Positions 59,282 through 64,000 of a stretch of DNA of 64,000 bases are shown piece after piece. This DNA is from Candidatus Aminicenantota bacterium (lineage in GTDB: Bacteria > Acidobacteriota > Aminicenantia > Aminicenantales > Saccharicenantaceae), in the NCBI GenBank assembly GCA_017999365.1, contig JAGNLW010000001.1, positions 814,239-878,238 on the forward strand, in the 5' to 3' direction. The translations under genes and the position numbers were made by a program. How positions within the stretch are numbered: position 1 is the stretch's first letter; each line of letters begins with the position of its first letter. The notes beneath the pieces were generated by a model. That model was not told the DNA's origin, searched no databases, and was given only the letters and a program-made list of their open reading frames with translations.

Positions 59282-60691
59282 ATGGCCCCATCGGCGAAAC
59301 CGAGATCCTTCAAGGCGTTCGGGACGAGGGACGAGAAGGACGTCCTGGCCGTCGTCCGCGACCCGGCGAACGAGATCCCCTTCGTCCGGTTGATCTTCCC
59401 CGACATCCTGGGCCGGCAGATGGACTTCACCATCCCCGCCTCGGAGCTCGAGGCCGCCTTCACGGAGGGCAAGGGCTTCGACGGCTCCTCGATCGCCGGC
59501 TTCGTGCGTATCGAGGAGTCCGACCTGGTCATCAAGCCCGATCCCCGGACCTTCCGGGTCCTGCCCTGGACCTACCAGGGCTTCTCCCCCGACGTCCGCT
59601 GGCGCGAGGCCGTCATGTTCGGCGACATCCTGACCCCCGACGGCTCCGTCTACGCCGGCGACAGCCGGGCCGCCCTGAAGCGGGTCCTGGACCGGGCCCG
59701 CCGGGAGATGGGCATCGACGACCTCAAGTGCGGGCCCGAGCTCGAGTTCTTCATCTTCCCCTCGAGCGAGGCCCCGGTCCCGACCGACGCCGGCGGCTAC
59801 TTCTTCAGCGGCCGCCACGGCGAGGTCCGCAAGGAGATCCAGCTCCTCCTCCACCGCATGGGCATCGCCACGGAGTACGATCACCACGAGGCCGCCCACG
59901 GCCAGCACGAGATCGACCTCCGCTACCTCGACGCCGTCGACATGGCCGACACGGCCATGATCTTCCGCTACATGGTCAAGAAGGTCTGCCGCATGCACGG
60001 CCTGTACGCGACCTTCATGCCCAAGCCCGTCAACGGCCAGAACGGCAGCGGCATGCACGTCCACCAGTCCCTCTGGCGGGGCGGCCGGAACCTGTTCTTC
60101 GACAAGAACGGGCCGTACCACCTGTCGCTCCTGGCCCAGCGCTACATGGCCGGCCTGATGACCCACGCCGGGGAGATCTCGGCCGTCCTCAGCCAATGGG
60201 TCAACTCCTACAAGCGCCTCATCGAGGGCTACGAGGCCCCCGTCTACGTCGCCTGGGGCCAGAAGAACCGCTCGGCCTACATCCGGGTCCCCGAGTACCA
60301 GCCGGGCAAGGAACGGGCCACGCGCATCGAGCTCAGGGCGGCCGATCCCGCCTGCAACATCTACCTGGCCTTCGCCGTCATGCTGGCCGCCGGGGCCGAG
60401 GGCATCCGGAAGAAATACGAACTCGTCGACCCGGTCGAGGAGAACATCTACCGCATGAGCGGGGCCCGGCAACGGAAGTTCGACATCCGGGTCCTGCCCC
60501 GGGACCTCGACGAAGCCGTCCGCGTCATGGAGAAGAGCGCCGTCGTCAAGGAGGCGCTCGGCGGGCACATCTTCGACACGCTCGTGGCCAACAAGCTCAA
60601 AGAGGTCGAGGAGTACAATCGCAACGTCTCGGGCGAGTTCGAGAAGCAGGTCAGCGACTACGAGATCCGCCGCTACCTGCCCGTCCTGTGA
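59282..60691 (+). CDS. glnA: Glutamine synthetase, type I
   Basis: 469 residues; makes glutamine from glutamate, ammonia and ATP as a cytoplasmic dodecamer. Motifs in order: LPWTYQGFSPDVRW, GPELEFFIF (metal), EIDLRYLDAVDMAD, GSGMHVHQSLW (ammonium/metal), KNRSAYIRVPEY (ATP). The segment ENIYRMSG replaces the NLYDLP adenylylation site, and the length fits the alpha (GSI-alpha) subtype; adenylylation is therefore unlikely. GAGGAGA lies 7 nt before ATG. Confidence 0.97.
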   Translation: MAPSAKPRSFKAFGTRDEKDVLAVVRDPANEIPFVRLIFPDILGRQMDFTIPASELEAAFTEGKGFDGSSIAGFVRIEESDLVIKPDPRTFRVLPWTYQGFSPDVRWREAVMFGDILTPDGSVYAGDSRAALKRVLDRARREMGIDDLKCGPELEFFIFPSSEAPVPTDAGGYFFSGRHGEVRKEIQLLLHRMGIATEYDHHEAAHGQHEIDLRYLDAVDMADTAMIFRYMVKKVCRMHGLYATFMPKPVNGQNGSGMHVHQSLWRGGRNLFFDKNGPYHLSLLAQRYMAGLMTHAGEISAVLSQWVNSYKRLIEGYEAPVYVAWGQKNRSAYIRVPEYQPGKERATRIELRAADPACNIYLAFAVMLAAGAEGIRKKYELVDPVEENIYRMSGARQRKFDIRVLPRDLDEAVRVMEKSAVVKEALGGHIFDTLVANKLKEVEEYNRNVSGEFEKQVSDYEIRRYLPVL

Positions 60692-60709
60692 GGGAAATAA
60701 ATTCGCCGC

Positions 60710-60739
60710 TTGCACCGGGCCGGACCGTTCGCTTATAAT
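60710..60739 (+). promoter_or_regulatory. Promoter of the nuoE-nuoF-fdhA-like operon
   Basis: Consensus TATAAT (60734-60739) with weak TTGCAC at 18 nt (60710-60715). The -10 ends 6 nt before GTG 60746, implying a leaderless message. Confidence 0.55.
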
Positions 60740-60745
60740 CCCGCC

Positions 60746-61219
60746 GTGCGCCCGTCGCCCCGCGATCTCGAGGCCTTGACCGCCAGGTCCGCGGGCAGGC
60801 CCCGGGCCCTCATCCAGGTCCTCCAGGACGTCCAGGACCGCTACCACTGGCTCCCGCCCGAGGCCCTCGAGCACGTCTCGCGGGCCCTCGGGGTCCCGCT
60901 CGTCCAGGTCTACGGCGTAGCCACCTTCTACCGTTCCTTCTCCCTGTCCCCCCGCGGCCGCCACGTCTGCACGGTCTGCCTGGGCACGGCCTGCCACGTC
61001 CGCGGCGGCGCGGCCGTCCTGGAGCAGTTCGAGCGGCGGCTCGGCATCGCCGCGGGAGAGACCACGCCGGACGGCCGCGTCACCCTGGAGCGCGTCAACT
61101 GCCTGGGAGCCTGCGCGCTGGCTCCGCTGGCCGTCGTCGACGGCCGCTATCACGGCCGGATGACGGAGGCCAAAGCCGAAGCCGTCCTGGCCGACATCGA
61201 CAAGGACGACCCCTCTTGA
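60746..61219 (+). CDS. NuoE/HndA-like [2Fe-2S] thioredoxin-fold subunit
   Basis: 157 residues from GTG 60746. N-terminal helical bundle (LIQVLQDVQDRYHWLPPEAL, VYGVATFYRSF) and C-terminal thioredoxin-like domain with four ligands, CTVCLGTACHVRGG (the C-x4-C pair) and NCLGACALAP (C-x3-C). It transfers electrons with the NuoF-like partner in complex I, NAD-linked formate dehydrogenases and bifurcating hydrogenases. Start: no Shine-Dalgarno is visible, and the promoter lies 6 nt upstream. The TGA overlaps nuoF-like TTG. Confidence 0.92.
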   Translation: MRPSPRDLEALTARSAGRPRALIQVLQDVQDRYHWLPPEALEHVSRALGVPLVQVYGVATFYRSFSLSPRGRHVCTVCLGTACHVRGGAAVLEQFERRLGIAAGETTPDGRVTLERVNCLGACALAPLAVVDGRYHGRMTEAKAEAVLADIDKDDPS

Positions 61220-63045
61220 CGGCCGCCCGGACCCACATCCTCGTCTGCGCCGGCACGGGCTGCGTCTCCTGCGGCTCCTTCGCCCTGCGCCGCGAGCTCG
61301 AGGACGAGGTCCGCCGCCGCGGGCTCGAGGGCGAGGTCCAGGTCGTGGCCACGGGCTGCAACGGCTTCTGCGAGCGGGGGCCGATCGCCCTCGTCCAGCC
61401 CGAGGGCGTCTTCTACCAGCGCCTGACGCCGGCCGACGTCCCCGAACTCGTCGAGGAGCACCTGGTCAAGGGACGCCCCGTCCGGCGGCTGATGTACGTG
61501 CCGCCCGAGGCGCGCGAGCCGGTGCCCCGGATGCAGGACATCGAGTTCTTCAAGCACCAGCGGCTCATCGTCCTGCGCAACCGGGGCCGCATCGACCCGG
61601 AGCGGATCGACGACGCCATCGCCGCCGACGGCTACGCCGCCGCGGCCAAGGCGCTGTCCGAGATGACCCCGGACGGCATCGTCGCCGAGATCACCGCCTC
61701 GGGCCTGCGCGGCCGGGGCGGGGCGGGCTTCCCGACCGGCATCAAATGGCAGGCCACGCGCCGCGCCCCGGGCGGCCCCAAGTACGTCGTCTGCAACGGC
61801 GACGAGGGCGATCCCGGGGCCTTCATGGACCGCTCCGTGCTCGAGGCCGATCCCCACGCCGTCATCGAGGGCATGATCATCGGCGCCCGGGCCGTCGGCG
61901 CCTCCCGCGGCTTCCTCTATATCCGCAACGAGTACCCGCTGGCCATCGAGCGCATCAACCGGGCCCTCGACCAGGCCCGGGAGTACGGCCTCCTGGGCAC
62001 GGACATCCTGGGCACGGGCTTCGACTTCGACCTCGAGGTCGTCCGCGGCGCCGGGGCCTTCGTCTCGGGCGAGGAGACGGCCCTCATGGCCTCCATCGAG
62101 GGCGGCCGGGCCTACCCCCGCCAGCGCCCGCCCTACCCGGCCCAGCGGGGGCTGTGGGGCCGCCCGACCGTCATCAACAACGTCGAGACCTGGGCCAACG
62201 TGCCCTCGATCGTCCGCCGCGGCGCGGCCTGGTTCGCCGCCCTCGGCACGGCCGGGAGCAAGGGCACGAAGGTCTTCTCCCTCGTCGGCAAGATCGCCCA
62301 CACCGGCCTCGTCGAGGTGCCCATGGGCATCACCCTGCGGGAGATCGTCTACGGCATCGGCGGCGGCATCCCCGGCGGCCGCGACTTCAAGGCCGTCCAG
62401 ATCGGCGGGCCCTCGGGCGGCTGCATCCCCAAGGCCCTGCTCGACCTGCCCATCGACTACGAGAGCCTCAAGTCGGTCGGGAGCATGATGGGCTCGGGCG
62501 GCATGATCGTCATGGACGAGGACACCTGCATGGTGGACATCGCCCTCTACTTCCTGCGCTTCGCCGAGGAGGAGTCCTGCGGCAAATGCTCCCCCTGCCG
62601 GGTCGGGACGGGCGAGATGGCCCGCCTCCTGGCCAAGATCACCTCCGGCCGCGGCGAGCCGGCCGACATCGCCCGCCTCGAGGACCTGGCCGCCACGGTC
62701 CGGCGGGGCTCCCTCTGCGGGCTCGGCCAGACGGCGCCCAATCCCGTCCTGACGACCCTGCGCTACTTCCGCGACGAGTACGAGGCCCACGTCCGCGACA
62801 AGCGCTGCCCGGCCCTCGTCTGCAAGGACCTCATCGCCTTCGCCATCGACCCGGCCAAGTGCGTCGGCTGCCTCCTCTGCAAGAAGGCCTGTCCGTCCGG
62901 GGCCATCTCCGGAGAGCTCAAGAAGGTCCACGTCATCGACGGGGCCGCCTGCATCAAGTGCGGCCTGTGCCTGTCCGTCTGCCCGGCCAAGGTCCGGGCC
63001 GTCGTCAAGACTTCGCCGGACCCCGGCGCCGGAGCGGGACGATGA
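61216..63045 (+). CDS. NuoF/HndC-like NAD(P)H-FMN diaphorase with extra ferredoxin domains
   Basis: 609 residues from TTG 61216 (TTGA overlap with the previous stop). N-terminal [2Fe-2S] thioredoxin-like domain (about 1-95; CAGTGCVSCG, ATGCNGFCERGP), NuoF core (about 130-545) with GLRGRGGAGFPTGIKW (NAD/FMN) and CGKCSPCRVGT (N3 cluster), then a C-terminal 2x[4Fe-4S] ferredoxin (about 550-609; CVGCLLCKKACP, CIKCGLCLSVCP). This layout is that of HndC/HydB and of formate-dehydrogenase beta subunits, rather than classical NuoF. Confidence 0.94.
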   Translation: MTAARTHILVCAGTGCVSCGSFALRRELEDEVRRRGLEGEVQVVATGCNGFCERGPIALVQPEGVFYQRLTPADVPELVEEHLVKGRPVRRLMYVPPEAREPVPRMQDIEFFKHQRLIVLRNRGRIDPERIDDAIAADGYAAAAKALSEMTPDGIVAEITASGLRGRGGAGFPTGIKWQATRRAPGGPKYVVCNGDEGDPGAFMDRSVLEADPHAVIEGMIIGARAVGASRGFLYIRNEYPLAIERINRALDQAREYGLLGTDILGTGFDFDLEVVRGAGAFVSGEETALMASIEGGRAYPRQRPPYPAQRGLWGRPTVINNVETWANVPSIVRRGAAWFAALGTAGSKGTKVFSLVGKIAHTGLVEVPMGITLREIVYGIGGGIPGGRDFKAVQIGGPSGGCIPKALLDLPIDYESLKSVGSMMGSGGMIVMDEDTCMVDIALYFLRFAEEESCGKCSPCRVGTGEMARLLAKITSGRGEPADIARLEDLAATVRRGSLCGLGQTAPNPVLTTLRYFRDEYEAHVRDKRCPALVCKDLIAFAIDPAKCVGCLLCKKACPSGAISGELKKVHVIDGAACIKCGLCLSVCPAKVRAVVKTSPDPGAGAGR

Positions 63046-64000
63046 AGCTCCTCATCGACGAGCGCGAAGTCGTCTGCCGGGACGGGCAGACCGTGCTCGA
63101 GGCCGCCCGCGGCGCGGGCATCGCCATCCCGTCGCTCTGCGACCACCGGGACCTCGTCCCCTTCGCCGGCTGCCGCATCTGCCTCGTCGAGATCGAGGGC
63201 CGCCGCGACCCGGTCCCGGCCTGCGCCACGCCCGCGGAGGACGGCCAGGTCGTCCGGACCCGGACGCCCGAAGTGTTGGCCCTGCGCAGGAAGGTCCTCG
63301 AGCTCATCCTGGCCTCCCACCCCTACGCCTGCCTCGTCTGCGCCGAGAAGCCGTCCTGCGAGGACCTCAAGGCGACCATCCGCAAGGTCGGCGAGGTCAC
63401 GGGCTGCGTCCTCTGCCCGGCCAACGGCGCCTGCGAGCTGCAGCGGGTGGTCGAGATGGTCGGGCTGGACAAGGTCGAGGTCCCCGCCGTCTACCGGGGC
63501 CAGGAGGTCAGGCGGGCCGACCCCTTCTTCGACCGGGACTACAACCTCTGCATCCTCTGCGGCCGCTGCATCCGCGTCTGCGAGGAGGTCCGCGGGGCCG
63601 CGGTCCTGTCGTTCGTCCACCGCGGCGGGCGGACGGAGGTCGGCACGGCCTTCGACCGGGCCCTCCTCGAGACGGGCTGCCGCTTCTGCGGCGCCTGCGT
63701 CGATGTCTGCCCGACCGGGGCCCTCGTCGAGCGGGCCGTCCGGCCCCTGCCCCGGCCCGAGCGCGCGGCGGAGGCCGTCTGCCCGTTCTGCGCGGACGGC
63801 TGCGGGCTCGAGCTGGACATCCGGGACGACCGGGTCCTGGCCTCGAGGCCGGCCGACGTCCCGCCCAACCGCGGCCAGGCCTGCGTCAAGGGCCGCTTCC
63901 TCGTCCGCGTCGCCCTCAGCGGCGAGGGCCGGCTCCTCGAGCCTCTCGTCCGGCGGGACGGGCGCCTCGTCGCGTCGACCCTCGACGAAGCCCTCGACGC
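63042..64000 (+). CDS. NuoG/formate dehydrogenase alpha-like molybdopterin oxidoreductase (partial, C-terminus outside window)
   Basis: First 319 residues visible; ATG 63042 overlaps the previous TGA. Order: N-terminal [2Fe-2S] (CDHRDLVPFAGCRICLVE), an extended His/Cys region with two successive cysteine clusters (SHPYACLVCAEKPSCEDL and GCVLCPANGACELQ), a 2x[4Fe-4S] ferredoxin (CILCGRCIRVCEE, CRFCGACVDVCP), and the start of the molybdopterin Fe4S4 domain (CPFCADGCGLELDI, NRGQACVKGRF). This is the formate-dehydrogenase alpha layout (FdhA with NuoG-like N-terminus); NuoG is the alternative. The Cys/Sec that would settle it lies beyond 64000. Confidence 0.88.
   Translation, partial: MKLLIDEREVVCRDGQTVLEAARGAGIAIPSLCDHRDLVPFAGCRICLVEIEGRRDPVPACATPAEDGQVVRTRTPEVLALRRKVLELILASHPYACLVCAEKPSCEDLKATIRKVGEVTGCVLCPANGACELQRVVEMVGLDKVEVPAVYRGQEVRRADPFFDRDYNLCILCGRCIRVCEEVRGAAVLSFVHRGGRTEVGTAFDRALLETGCRFCGACVDVCPTGALVERAVRPLPRPERAAEAVCPFCADGCGLELDIRDDRVLASRPADVPPNRGQACVKGRFLVRVALSGEGRLLEPLVRRDGRLVASTLDEALD

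Noticed and set aside
1..64000. CRISPR arrays, insertion sequences, prophage and attachment sites
   Set aside because: No periodic repeats with unique spacers, transposase, integrase or phage genes were seen.

Overview
This window looks like ordinary chromosome from a G+C-rich, Gram-negative (diderm), anaerobic or facultatively anaerobic bacterium. The outer membrane is implied by a FadL-type porin, an alginate-export-type barrel and a secretin. Anaerobic life is implied by a class III ribonucleotide reductase, a tungsten/molybdenum aldehyde:ferredoxin oxidoreductase and iron-sulfur NADH/formate dehydrogenase modules. The gene style (cohesin-tailed secretin, FecR/DUF6600 protein, separated complex I modules) recalls Acidobacteriota or Aminicenantes-like lineages. 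That placement is inference only, because no rRNA or ribosomal protein gene is present. No prophage, insertion sequence or CRISPR array was seen.

Layout. 1-9486 (minus): nuoABCDHIJKLMN, an 11-subunit complex I core with no nuoEFG inside it and nuoN cut by the window edge. 9659-12400: a sodium/solute symporter and a convergent outer-membrane barrel gene. 12762-16246 (minus): nrdD, a glutaredoxin-like gene, nrdG and dut, a deoxynucleotide operon with two NrdR-like boxes 32 bp apart upstream. 16487-22462: yjbQ, a YihX-like phosphatase, a small basic protein, a RelE-type toxin-antitoxin pair, an MFS transporter, glucose-6-phosphate isomerase and a lipoprotein. 22611-29073 (minus): a FecR/DUF6600 protein behind a consensus sigma-54 promoter, a Spy-like protein, and a ribose-type ABC importer. 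29219-32261 (minus): a small conserved protein, FadL, DUF3467 and an agmatinase-family enzyme. 32573-35927 (plus): an ABC exporter, a TPR protein and prepilin peptidase.

35924-50373 (minus): tilS and a tRNA(CAU), an HD-GYP protein, a tandem class II aldolase protein with an aldehyde oxidoreductase, then a type II secretion/type IV pilus-like operon (F, E, M, N, O, P, secretin) that runs into an NTPase and a MoaD. 50541-55093 (plus): a small secreted protein, a PDZ-7TM-type histidine kinase and a sigma-54 response regulator. 55090-59135 (minus): an M1-type metallopeptidase, a thiamine-binding protein, SpeD and an Lrp-type regulator. 59282-64000 (plus): glutamine synthetase, then NuoE-, NuoF- and NuoG/formate-dehydrogenase-like genes, the last cut by the window end.

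How it fits together: the window carries both the membrane arm of complex I and a separate flavin/iron-sulfur diaphorase module that may belong to a formate dehydrogenase. Operons are tightly packed, with many ATGA/GTGA/TTGA overlaps. Several genes have a -10 hexamer only 6-11 nt before the start codon, which suggests common leaderless or near-leaderless transcripts.
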